Shown piece after piece: positions 7,685 to 16,012 of a DNA stretch of 64,000 bases. The stretch is taken from NCBI GenBank assembly GCA_016700415.1, contig CP065018.1, positions 2,238,001 to 2,302,000 of the forward strand. Reading direction: 5' to 3'. The translations under genes and the position numbers were made by a program. This DNA is from Flavobacteriales bacterium. GTDB lineage: Bacteria; Bacteroidota; Bacteroidia; Flavobacteriales_F; PHOS-HE28. Positions within the stretch are counted from its first letter, which is position 1, and every line of letters begins with the position of its first letter. Under the pieces are notes generated by a model, which had not been told where the DNA came from, did no database searches, and saw nothing but the letters and a program-made list of their open reading frames with translations.

Positions 7685-9043
7685 CTATTCGCTACCCTGC
7701 GAAAGTCTTGTCCTGCGCCCACCGCGTTCATCCTTGGTATCCTTGGGCGCGTCCTTCATCTGCCTCAACCAGGTCACCTCCTTTTCGGAAAGATGGCGCC
7801 ATTTGCCACGGCCCAGATCCTTCTTGGTGAGGCCGGCGAACATTACGCGGTCCAGCTTCACCACTTCGGCCCCGAGCGCTTGGAACATGCGGCGCACGAT
7901 GTGGTTACGGCCCATGTGGATCATCAAGCCCACCTCGCGCTTGGTAGCACCCACAAAGCTCGCTTCATCGGCGTTCGCAGGGCCGTCATCCAAGTGGACG
8001 CCATCAACGAGCTTATGCAGCTCGTCCACGGTCAATGCGCGGTCCAGCGTGGCGTGATAGAGCTTTTGTGCGCCGTGGCTCGGGTGCGTCAGCTTCTTGG
8101 CGAGGTCGCCATCGTTGGTGAGCAACAGCACGCCGGTGGTGTTGCGGTCCAAGCGTCCCACGGGATAAAGCCGTTCGGGGCCGGCCTTTGCGATCAAGGA
8201 CATCACCGTGTGGCGCTCCTGCGGATCGTCGGTGGTGGTGATGGTGTCCTTGGGCTTGTTCAACAGGACATATCGCTTCTGCTCCACGCTCAGCTTCTGC
8301 CCGCCGAAGTGGATGATGTCGTCCGGCTTCACCTTGGTGCCCAGCTCGGTCACAATTTTTCCGTTCACGGTCACCACGCCCGTTGTGATCAGCTGATCGG
8401 CCTCCCGGCGGCTGCCCACGCCGGCCTGAGCCAAGTATTTGTTCAAGCGGATCAGCCCGTCATTGGCCGGGTTCGGCAAGCTGAAGCGGTTGCTGCGCTC
8501 TCCTTTTCGGAAAGGGCGGCGCGTCAAGGGGTCGCCCTCGCGGAAAGTGCGCTCGTCCTGGCTCTGTGTCTTCCATGGCTTGGGCGGCCGGCCCTTTGCA
8601 TGGCCCGGTCCGGAGGAGGGTGGTCCACCAGTACGATCGTCGCGTCGGGGGCCTCTTGGTCCTGAGGAACGTTCATCCCTGCGCGGGCCTCCTGCACCGG
8701 CGTCGCGGCGGGGGCCTCTCGGCCCTGCGGCACTTTCATCCCTACGAGGTCCTCTTGCACCGGCATCCCGGCGGGGACCTTTTGGTCCTGGGGAACGATC
8801 ATCCCGGCGAGGTCCTTTCGGCCCGGCTGAACTGCGTGGGCCGGCACTTCTTCCTTCGCCGGCACCTCCACGCTCATCGCGGTCGCGCCCCGGTCCTTTC
8901 GATCGGCCACGCGCGGGGCCTTCATCCCGGCCAGGCCGTGAAGGCCGTTCACCGCTCTTCCGGTGCTTGCCGGTTCCTTTGGGGCCAGGGCCCTTGCTGG
9001 GGCGTTCACCTCTCGGGGAACGGTCGTTCGTGCGCTTGCTCAT
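7685..9043 (-). CDS. rRNA pseudouridine synthase (RluB/RsuA-type) with repetitive basic N-terminus
   Basis: The C-terminal half (about residues 195-440 of 452) is a standard RsuA/RluB-type pseudouridine synthase. It has an S4 RNA-binding domain (LIRLNKYLAQAGVGSRREAD) and the catalytic motif GRLDRNTTG with Asp299, plus RNHIVRRMFQALG. The first about 190 residues are low-complexity and rich in R, G, P, S and D, with repeats of GPRRD; such arginine-rich extensions are known on this enzyme in Bacteroidota. The start overlaps the yraN stop by 4 nt. RluB versus RluE/RluF specificity cannot be set by eye. Confidence 0.92.
   Translation of the reverse strand: MSKRTNDRSPRGERPSKGPGPKGTGKHRKSGERPSRPGRDEGPARGRSKGPGRDRDERGGAGEGRSAGPRSSAGPKGPRRDDRSPGPKGPRRDAGARGPRRDESAAGPRGPRRDAGAGGPRRDERSSGPRGPRRDDRTGGPPSSGPGHAKGRPPKPWKTQSQDERTFREGDPLTRRPFRKGERSNRFSLPNPANDGLIRLNKYLAQAGVGSRREADQLITTGVVTVNGKIVTELGTKVKPDDIIHFGGQKLSVEQKRYVLLNKPKDTITTTDDPQERHTVMSLIAKAGPERLYPVGRLDRNTTGVLLLTNDGDLAKKLTHPSHGAQKLYHATLDRALTVDELHKLVDGVHLDDGPANADEASFVGATKREVGLMIHMGRNHIVRRMFQALGAEVVKLDRVMFAGLTKKDLGRGKWRHLSEKEVTWLRQMKDAPKDTKDERGGRRTRLSQGSE
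8633..8827 (-). repeat. in-frame GP(K/R)GPRRD repeats in the pseudouridine synthase N-terminus
   Basis: Residues 73-137 of the pseudouridine synthase contain six imperfect units built on GPRRD, with long units GPKGPRRD or GPRGPRRD alternating with short GPRRD ones, separated by 3-4 residue linkers such as AGAR, ESAA, AGAG and ERSS. At the DNA level they form a GC-rich direct repeat prone to copy-number change. Confidence 0.75.
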
Positions 9044-9402
9044 AGCGTGGGGTAAAATGCGTCGGGGATGTGCAGGACCTCAGGGCCTGCGGGTGTGTGC
9101 GTAATGCTGACCACGTCGAAGCGCAGTTCCAATTCTTCGGGAATGGTGTGTACAAGTTCGGTGGCCGCTCGCATCAGATGGCTTCGTTTGGCCGGGCCCA
9201 CGGACAGTTCCGGGTCGCCCCATCGCGCTGTGTTACGGGTCTTCACCTCCACCACCACGAGAAAATCACCGTCACGGGCAACAATATCGATCTCATCGCG
9301 GCCATGGCGCCAGTTGCGGTGCAAGATGGAAAAGCCCTTGGCCTCCAGCCATTGGCATGCCAATTGCTCCCCCTGTTCGCCCGTGCGGTTGTGATCAGCC
9401 AT
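9040..9402 (-). CDS. YraN family (UPF0102) putative endonuclease
   Basis: This 120-aa protein has a restriction-endonuclease-like fold. It starts MADHNRTGEQGEQLACQWL and carries the core motif DEIDIVARDGDFLVVVEVKTR, where D, E and K form the PD-(D/E)XK-type site. The ATG at 9402 gives the conserved start; the frame continues upstream without conservation. Its cellular role is unsettled. It is coupled by a 4-nt overlap to the pseudouridine synthase gene. Confidence 0.88.
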   Translation of the reverse strand: MADHNRTGEQGEQLACQWLEAKGFSILHRNWRHGRDEIDIVARDGDFLVVVEVKTRNTARWGDPELSVGPAKRSHLMRAATELVHTIPEELELRFDVVSITHTPAGPEVLHIPDAFYPTL

Positions 9403-9504
9403 GGAACCAACGTTGTGTTGTGCGTAACCCCGCATGGGCCTGCCCCGTTGGAGGGTCAAAGTTCAGCATCTTTCGCCGTCAGGCACCGATAGAAAAATAA
9501 ACAC

Positions 9505-10146
9505 ATGCGTCGATCACTCCGCTACCTTGCCATTACCGGCACTATGCTGGCCGCCACGGCCGCCATCCAAGCCCAAAGTTTCGAGGGCACCATCGAGTTC
9601 ACCAAGACGACCGGGCCGGTGGTCACCAATTACAAATACTACATCAAGGGCGACCATGTGCGGATCGAGGAGCTCAGCTCCCGCGGCGCCGTGCAGGGCA
9701 TCATGCTGGTGGACGACCACGACAAGACCGTAACGGCCTTGAGCCCGGACCGTAAGCTCTACATGGACGTGCCCAATATGCGCCTGCCCAAGGAGATCAA
9801 GGCAGATGTGAAGAAGACCGGGGAGATGAAGGACATGGCCGGTTACAAGTGTGAAAAATGGGTGGTGAAAAGCCCTTCCGAGGACCGTATGCTCACCTAC
9901 TGGGTGGCACAGGACGCCTTCGATTTCTTCGTCCCCATGCTGGAAACGCTCAATCGCAAGGACGAGCAGGCCCTGTTCTTCCTGAAGATCGACGGTGCGA
10001 AGGGCGTGTTCCCCATGCTGGGCACGGAACAAAAAATGGACGGCAGTGAAGTGAGCCGCCTCGAAGTGACCAAGGTGTCACGCGGCCCCCAAAAGGCCGA
10101 TCAGTTCGAGATCCCTGCAGGGTTCACGAAGTTCGAGCGCAACTAA
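9505..10146 (+). CDS. secreted DUF4412 protein
   Basis: This 213-aa exported protein has a signal peptide (to about residue 24, AAIQAQ). One DUF4412 domain begins SFEGTIEFTK and includes IKGDHVRIE, AGYKCEKW and the ending GFTKF. DUF4412 proteins are periplasmic or outer-membrane beta proteins of unknown role, common in Bacteroidota. It is monocistronic as far as the window shows, convergent with the LD-carboxypeptidase gene. Confidence 0.85.
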   Translation: MRRSLRYLAITGTMLAATAAIQAQSFEGTIEFTKTTGPVVTNYKYYIKGDHVRIEELSSRGAVQGIMLVDDHDKTVTALSPDRKLYMDVPNMRLPKEIKADVKKTGEMKDMAGYKCEKWVVKSPSEDRMLTYWVAQDAFDFFVPMLETLNRKDEQALFFLKIDGAKGVFPMLGTEQKMDGSEVSRLEVTKVSRGPQKADQFEIPAGFTKFERN

Positions 10147-10185
10147 GCTGATCGCACCCTCGGCACAGAGGGAACGGCGTACTTG

Positions 10186-11112
10186 CTAACTCTTCCTGAA
10201 GCTCAGCGTGGCCCCTTCGGCGGTCACGCTGAGCTTCACGTTTTGGCCAAGCGCCAGCGCCCGGTTGTCGGCGATATGCCCGGCCGGGAAGTTGTAACAG
10301 ACCGGATACCCTTTGTCCTGCACCGTCCTTGCGAAAATGGCCTCTGCCGTCAGCCCGAAGGGGTCGGCGGGGTTCTTGTCGTGCATGTCCGTCATCGTGC
10401 CCAGCACCAGTCCCGCGCAATTCTCGAAAAGGCCGCCCAGCTTGAGGTTCATCACCATGCGGTCCACGTGGTACAGCAGCTCGTCGAGGTCTTCGATGAA
10501 AAGGACCTTGCCCGTGGTGTCAAGGTCGTAGGGCGTGCCACGGAGGGCGTAGAGGATGGACAGGTTCCCTCCAACGAGTTGCCCTTCGCAGGTGCCCATG
10601 CGGTCTGTCGGCATACCGTCCCCTTGGTCGGATGGTGACCTACTGATGGCCTGAGGTGTGCCGAACAGGGCCGCTTTCAACGAATCCACGCTCTCAGAGG
10701 TCTTGCCGGTGATGTTGAACGGCATCTGCGCATGAAGGGAGCATGCACCAAGGTTATGCAACGCGGAATGCAGCACAGTGACATCGCTGAAGCCGATGAT
10801 CCATTTCGGCCGCTTCAAAAGCACGGAAAGGTCCAAGAGCTCCAGCAGGTGGACGGTCCCGTAGCCGCCCCGTGCGCACCAAATGGCTTTCACCGCCTCA
10901 TCGTCCAAGGCCGCTTGCAGGTCGGCCGCTCGTTCTTCCGCTGTGCCCGCCTGCTGGAACCGTTTTCTGCCCACCCCGGCCCCAAGGATCACCTTCAGGC
11001 CCCAGCTCTCCGCCAGGGTGATGCCTTCCTGAAGTTCCCCGCTTGTGATGGCTCGGGCCGTGGGGATGATGGCGATGGTGTCGCCTGGACGGAGCGGTGG
11101 TGGAATGATCAT
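10186..11112 (-). CDS. LD-carboxypeptidase (peptidase family S66)
   Basis: This 308-aa enzyme belongs to the S66 family, which trims the terminal D-amino acid from murein tetrapeptides during cell-wall recycling. Visible landmarks are PPPLRPGDTIAIIPTAR at the N-terminus, the nucleophile Ser region GFSDVTVLHSAL, the Glu in FIEDLDELLYHVDRM, and the His-bearing C-terminal AGHIADNRALALG. The ATG at 11112 starts just before the conserved region; 30 further codons upstream are open but unconserved. Confidence 0.9.
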   Translation of the reverse strand: MIIPPPLRPGDTIAIIPTARAITSGELQEGITLAESWGLKVILGAGVGRKRFQQAGTAEERAADLQAALDDEAVKAIWCARGGYGTVHLLELLDLSVLLKRPKWIIGFSDVTVLHSALHNLGACSLHAQMPFNITGKTSESVDSLKAALFGTPQAISRSPSDQGDGMPTDRMGTCEGQLVGGNLSILYALRGTPYDLDTTGKVLFIEDLDELLYHVDRMVMNLKLGGLFENCAGLVLGTMTDMHDKNPADPFGLTAEAIFARTVQDKGYPVCYNFPAGHIADNRALALGQNVKLSVTAEGATLSFRKS

Positions 11113-11304
11113 GCTGCGAAGGTCGCACAAGGTGAACAGGTCCGTTCTTTCCCACGGGAAAGCAGATGAAAAATAGCTTGTAGGGTAACACGAATACCCC
11201 AATTGGATCTGCTATTCCAGTGCTGGCCCAGACCTTTGCCGTACATTCAAACCACGATCGGGCAACTTTTCGGCCCGTTATCGCATCATAGCGAAAGCAA
11301 GGTC

Positions 11305-11850
11305 ATGACGGATGAGCAATTGGTAGCCGGCTGCCTCAAGGGGGATCCGATCGCCCAAAAGGCGCTTTACCAGACCTATGCCGGAAAAATGATGAGCATT
11401 TGCATGCGCTACGCCCCCGACCGTGAACAGGCACAGGACATCCTCCAAGATGGCTTTGTGAAGGTGTTCCAGAAGATCGGGCACTTCCGTGCGGACGGCC
11501 CCTTGGGCGGGTGGATCGCGCGGACGATGGTGAACACCGCACTGGACCAGATCCGCCGGAACAAGCCTTTCGACCACAGCTTGGACCTTACCGAGGCCGA
11601 GCACCTGCATGCCACGGATGAACAGGCCGTGAGCGCCATGAGCACTTCCGAGCTGATCGCGCTGATCCAGGAGTTGCCCACGGGCTATCGCACGGTCTTC
11701 AACCTCTTCGTGATCGAAGGCTATCCGCACAAGGATATCGGGGAGATGCTGGGGATCTCGGAGAACACCTCCAAGTCACAATTCATGAAGGCGCGGGCCT
11801 ACCTGCGCAAACTGCTGCCGAAGGAAACGGCGGACTTGTACGGACACTGA
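11305..11850 (+). CDS. ECF-type RNA polymerase sigma factor
   Basis: This 181-aa sigma-70 family protein contains only regions 2 and 4. Region 2 has YAPDREQAQDILQDGFVKVF and the -10 recognition helix GGWIARTMVNTALDQIRR. Region 4 has ELPTGYRTVFNLFVIEGY followed by the HTH KDIGEMLGISENTSKSQ. The ATG at 11305 starts MTDEQLVAGCLKGD, typical of the group. The gene is 4 nt upstream of the membrane protein at 11855, the usual place for its anti-sigma partner. Confidence 0.92.
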   Translation: MTDEQLVAGCLKGDPIAQKALYQTYAGKMMSICMRYAPDREQAQDILQDGFVKVFQKIGHFRADGPLGGWIARTMVNTALDQIRRNKPFDHSLDLTEAEHLHATDEQAVSAMSTSELIALIQELPTGYRTVFNLFVIEGYPHKDIGEMLGISENTSKSQFMKARAYLRKLLPKETADLYGH

Positions 11851-11854
11851 ACAC

Positions 11855-12907
11855 ATGAGCGATCAACTGACAGACCTGCTCCGCGAGCGCTTCACCGGCC
11901 ACGAAATGAACGTGCCGCCGGGCGCATGGGAGCATGTGAGCGGGCAATTAGCCGCAAACGCGAGCGGGGAAAGCCTCCGGGAAGGCCTCCAGGACAAGTT
12001 CCGGGGGCACGAGGTGGAAGTGGACCCTTCCGCCTGGGCGAACATCAGCGGGCAGTTGGGCCAAGGGGCCGCCGCAGGTACCTCCTTCAGCACGGGTTGG
12101 CTCGCCGCCGGAGTGGCCGCCGTGGCCGTCACCGCGACAGTTTTGCTCTGGAACAGCGGGGATACGCAACAGAAAGCAGCCGTTCCGCAGAAGGCCCAAA
12201 TTGAGATCGCCGAGGTACCTGCACTGGTGAGCGCCCCAGCAGCGACCCTTCCGACACTTCCGGAACCGGAACCCGTGCGCAAGGAAAATCCGGACCGTCC
12301 AGTTGCGGTGAAAGCCTTAACGCCATCGATCCGTCAGGATGCGCAGCGACCCGTTACATCTGCGCCACTTCCCACTCCCAAGCCGGAAGCCACGGACGTT
12401 CATGATCAGGCCCACGCCCAGACACAGGAACAAGATCCTGCGGCGATGCGACCCAAAGTGTCCGCACCGGCAATAGCAGCCCCGAAACCGGAGACCGCAC
12501 CAAAGACGAATGCGGGAACGGACACCCCGATAACAGGCCCGGATGACGACCGGTCGGGCACAACCTCAGCGGAGGACGATCAAGTGAGCGATCTTTCGGC
12601 GGACGATCCTTTCCAGATCGCGGCGACCAGCGACATTTTTATCCCCAACGTGTTCAGCCCGCAAGGTGATGGGGTGAACGACAAACTGGAGATCGTTGCC
12701 AGGGACTATGATAAAGTGGACGTTCGGATCTTCGCCGCAAAAGGAGGCGCATTGATCTTCCGGTCCAACAACCTCTCGATCATGTGGGACGGCCGCCTGC
12801 CCAATGGCAACATCGCCGAGGAAGGGTACTACAAGTGCGTGGTAATGTTGACCGATGCCGATGGACGCCCCCGCGTGAACAGCGAGGTGGTCCGCTTATT
12901 CCGATAA
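11855..12907 (+). CDS. one-TM anti-sigma-like protein with C-terminal gliding-motility (T9SS type B) domain
   Basis: The 350-aa product has no N-terminal signal peptide. Residues 7-34 and 40-66 are two copies of one motif (RFTGHEMNVPPGAWEHVSGQL and a relative with DPSAW). It resembles the F..HE..PP..W..I segment at the N-terminus of sigma-linked regulators in Bacteroidota. One transmembrane helix follows at about 78-98, then a long Pro/Ala/Thr-rich linker. The last about 90 residues are a gliding-motility C-terminal domain (IFIPNVFSPQGDGVNDKLE). It directly follows the sigma gene, so an anti-sigma role is inferred. The T9SS-type tail on a membrane-anchored protein is unusual. Confidence 0.75.
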   Translation: MSDQLTDLLRERFTGHEMNVPPGAWEHVSGQLAANASGESLREGLQDKFRGHEVEVDPSAWANISGQLGQGAAAGTSFSTGWLAAGVAAVAVTATVLLWNSGDTQQKAAVPQKAQIEIAEVPALVSAPAATLPTLPEPEPVRKENPDRPVAVKALTPSIRQDAQRPVTSAPLPTPKPEATDVHDQAHAQTQEQDPAAMRPKVSAPAIAAPKPETAPKTNAGTDTPITGPDDDRSGTTSAEDDQVSDLSADDPFQIAATSDIFIPNVFSPQGDGVNDKLEIVARDYDKVDVRIFAAKGGALIFRSNNLSIMWDGRLPNGNIAEEGYYKCVVMLTDADGRPRVNSEVVRLFR

Positions 12908-12910
12908 TTG

Positions 12911-15859
12911 ATGATGACAATCCGCAAATTACTGCTTCCAGCGTTGGCCTTGGCCACAGGGCTGTTCGCGCAGACACCTCCTACGGCCATCACCACGCAC
13001 GGGGAATACGACACGTGGAAGATGCAGTTCGTCACGCCGCAACCGCCAGCCACGCACTCCGATACTCCGCCGACCACGGGACCGGACGACAACTCGCGCG
13101 GTGGAAGCGCCTCGTGTGATTGCTGGGTGACACCGAACACCAGCTATACCACCATCAACAACGACACCCAGTGGAACGCCTCGGGCTTCGGCAATGGCGA
13201 CGACGGCTCCTACGGGCCGATCAACCTGCCCTTCAACTTCTTCCTGTACGGCCAGAACTTTTCCACGGCCTACATCAACATCAATGGGAACGTCTCGTTC
13301 GGCAACTTCATCGGCACGTTCAGCTCCAGCGCCTTCCCCACGACCGGCCCCACGATGGTGGCGCCTTTCTGGGCGGACGTGGATCTGCGCGGCGGGGGTG
13401 TGAACAACAACATCGTGCAGTACAAGGTGACCCCCACCGCGCTCTATGTGAACTGGACGAATGTGGGCTACTACAGCATGATGACCGACAAGCTGAACTC
13501 CTTCCAGGTCATCATCACAGACGGCGCCGACCCGGTCGTGCCCAACGGGGCGAACGTGTCCTTCTGTTATGGTGACATGCAATGGACCACGGGCAGCGCC
13601 TCCAGCGGCACCAACGGTTTCGGCGGAACCCCCGCCACCGTGGGGGCGAACAAAGGTGATGGGGTGAACTACATCCAGTTCGGGCGTTTCGACCATGCCG
13701 GAACGGACTATGACGGACCGTTCGGGGCCTCGGACGGGGTCAGTTTCCTGGACAACAAGTACTTCACCTTCGCTACCGACCAGACCACGGGCAACGTGCC
13801 ACCGGTGGTGACCGGCCAGAGCGTGTGCGACTCCCTCACCGTCTGCACCGACCAGACCACCCAGCTCAGCGTGGACTTCCTTTCCCCCGAGCCCACGCAG
13901 ATCACTGTGCCTTCCTCGTATTGCAATACACTGAGCAATTATGTGGTTGTGGATTCCGTGGCCGGGCTGAACGCCTCCATCATTACGCAGTTCACGCCGG
14001 CCATCGCGGACACCGGCTACCACGACGTCTACTTCCAAGGGACCGATAATGGCAGCCCATCGCTCACTTCCACGCTTCACATCGTCATCCATGTGCTGCC
14101 CTCGCCGCAACTGGTCTCCGACAGCATGCTGGTCTGCGACAACGGGGTGCCCTTTGACATGTTAAGCGTACTGGGCGGAAACGCTCCACCCAGCGGTGAC
14201 TGGAGCGCCCCCGACGGCAGCGCCCATAACAACATCTTCATCCCCGGAGTGGACATAAGCGGCGAATACACCTATTCCGTGGGCATCGGGACCTCCTGTT
14301 CCGCCACGGGCGTGGCCACCATCACCAACGTGCCGCATGTAAATGCCGGTGGGGACATCGCGTTGGCGTATTGTTCCTGGGACTATCCGGACGAAATCTT
14401 TGCGCACATCCCGGATTCACCGGAGATGGGCGGAGCTTGGGTCAGCCCCAGCGGAATTGCGTTCAACGGCACCATTGACCCACCGACTTCCGCTTCAGGC
14501 ATTTACCAGTACATCGTCTTGGGCAGCACACCCTGCCCGAACGATACGGCATTCATATCCGTGGCCATTCCCCAAGCCGTGCATGCCGGCACCGACAGTT
14601 CCATCACGCTCTGCCGTGACGTTGCTCCCTTCAGCATGCGTAGCAAATTGGGCGGCACAGTCGACGCCACCGGAACATGGGCGGATGTGAACGGCGCCGC
14701 CGTGCCCGACCTGTTCGATCCCGCCACCGGAACCATCGGTGTGTACACGTACATCGTATCCGCCGTGCTCCCCTGCCCGGACCAGAGCGCCGTGCTCACC
14801 ATCAACTTGGACCCGCTGCCCCAGGCCGGGCTGGACAGTTCACTGGTGATCTGCGCCAACGGTGGCAACAGCCCGCTCTTCCCACTGTTGGGCGGAGATC
14901 CGGACACGGGAGGTCATTGGCTCACCCCCGAGGATTCGCTGCTCATCAACGGCATCCTTGACCCCAGCTTGGAGCTTTCCGGGGACTACGCTTATGTCAC
15001 AATTGGTCCCGGCACCTGCTCCCACCTGTCCGATACCTCCATGGTGAACATCCGCATCAACACCCTGCCGGTGATCTCCTTCACCGCCGACCCTGACAGC
15101 GGCTGCAACCCGCTGGAAGTGACCTTCACCAACACGACCGACCCGATCTACGTGGGCAACTCCTGCATTTGGGACCCCGGTGACGGCACCGACACGGTGG
15201 GCGCATGCGGTAGTTTCACCCACACGTACGCCGAAGCGGGCTGGTACCATGTGAAGCTCCAGGTGACCACCCCACAAGGCTGCACCGACCAACTGATCAC
15301 GCCCGGCGCGGTCCTGGTAGACCCTGTTCCCGAAGCCACCTTTGTGTTCACTCCGGATCCGGGCACGGCCGCCAACAGCACGGTGGTGTTCTCGGCCACG
15401 GACCCTCACGCAGTGGATCTCCAATGGTCATTCCACGACGGTACCGTCCAGAGCGGTCGACAGGTGGCCTACACCTACCCGGACGAGCTGGCGGACAACT
15501 ATCCAGTCTGCCTTACCGTGCTGGACCGCTACGGCTGCGGGGACACTTGGTGCGACACCATTTCCATCCTGGTGCCCAACCTATGGGTACCGAAGGCCTT
15601 CACGCCCGATGGCAACGGGATGAACGACATGTTCAAACCGATCATGTTGGACATGGCCCCGGAAGATTACCACCTGCGCATCTTCGACCGCTGGGGCCAG
15701 CTCGTATTCGACACCACCGACCCGGACAAGGGCTGGGACGGCAGCGGGATCAACGGAGGACGCACCGCCACAGGGGTTTATGTCTGGAGGCTTACCTATA
15801 GGCCCTTATACGCGGCCGACAAATTGGACCGCTTCGGGAACGTGACCCTGTTGAGGTGA
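12911..15859 (+). CDS. giant secreted protein: nidogen-like, repeats, PKD, T9SS type B tail
   Basis: This exported 982-aa protein has a signal peptide (ending about residue 18, GLFAQ). A Cys-containing nidogen-like domain follows at about 65-295 (INLPFNFFLYGQ, MVAPFWADVDLRG, VNYIQFGRFDHAG). Four related about 70-residue repeats come next, then two PKD-like domains and the sorting domain (LWVPKAFTPDGNGMNDMFKP, FDRWGQLVF). Such proteins cross the outer membrane by T9SS and sit on the surface as adhesins or matrix proteins. TTG at 12908 and ATG at 12914 are alternative starts. It follows the anti-sigma-like gene by 3 nt, so the sigma operon may include it. Confidence 0.85.
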   Translation: MMTIRKLLLPALALATGLFAQTPPTAITTHGEYDTWKMQFVTPQPPATHSDTPPTTGPDDNSRGGSASCDCWVTPNTSYTTINNDTQWNASGFGNGDDGSYGPINLPFNFFLYGQNFSTAYININGNVSFGNFIGTFSSSAFPTTGPTMVAPFWADVDLRGGGVNNNIVQYKVTPTALYVNWTNVGYYSMMTDKLNSFQVIITDGADPVVPNGANVSFCYGDMQWTTGSASSGTNGFGGTPATVGANKGDGVNYIQFGRFDHAGTDYDGPFGASDGVSFLDNKYFTFATDQTTGNVPPVVTGQSVCDSLTVCTDQTTQLSVDFLSPEPTQITVPSSYCNTLSNYVVVDSVAGLNASIITQFTPAIADTGYHDVYFQGTDNGSPSLTSTLHIVIHVLPSPQLVSDSMLVCDNGVPFDMLSVLGGNAPPSGDWSAPDGSAHNNIFIPGVDISGEYTYSVGIGTSCSATGVATITNVPHVNAGGDIALAYCSWDYPDEIFAHIPDSPEMGGAWVSPSGIAFNGTIDPPTSASGIYQYIVLGSTPCPNDTAFISVAIPQAVHAGTDSSITLCRDVAPFSMRSKLGGTVDATGTWADVNGAAVPDLFDPATGTIGVYTYIVSAVLPCPDQSAVLTINLDPLPQAGLDSSLVICANGGNSPLFPLLGGDPDTGGHWLTPEDSLLINGILDPSLELSGDYAYVTIGPGTCSHLSDTSMVNIRINTLPVISFTADPDSGCNPLEVTFTNTTDPIYVGNSCIWDPGDGTDTVGACGSFTHTYAEAGWYHVKLQVTTPQGCTDQLITPGAVLVDPVPEATFVFTPDPGTAANSTVVFSATDPHAVDLQWSFHDGTVQSGRQVAYTYPDELADNYPVCLTVLDRYGCGDTWCDTISILVPNLWVPKAFTPDGNGMNDMFKPIMLDMAPEDYHLRIFDRWGQLVFDTTDPDKGWDGSGINGGRTATGVYVWRLTYRPLYAADKLDRFGNVTLLR

Positions 15860-15956
15860 CCTCACCTGCATTGCATTCACCAACATGTACCCATAGTTCG
15901 AGACCACCGAGAAAACCATCGACCACGGGATCCGTGGGCCATTTGCCCGTCCGGAT

Positions 15957-15964
15957 TATCTTGG
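15957..15964 (+). promoter_or_regulatory. candidate -7 promoter element TATCTTGG
   Basis: TATCTTGG matches the Bacteroidota -7 consensus TAnnTTTG at seven of eight positions and lies 49 nt before the start of the second giant cargo gene. No good -33 TTG is at the proper distance, so support is weak. Confidence 0.3.
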
Positions 15965-16012
15965 CGGACTATTTTAATGGATCGGCCATCAACTGACCGA
16001 ACAGAACCCAAC

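Noticed and set aside
8633..8827. CRISPR array
   Set aside because: The repeats are in-frame, short, imperfect and encode GPRRD units; spacers are 3-4 codons and no cas gene is present.
10157..10172. Terminator between the convergent DUF4412 and LD-carboxypeptidase genes
   Set aside because: Only a 5-bp CCCTC/GAGGG stem is visible, too short to support a call.
12929..14110. A 393-codon minus-strand open frame
   Set aside because: Antisense to the nidogen-like region; composition is His/Arg/Val-rich with no recognisable domain.
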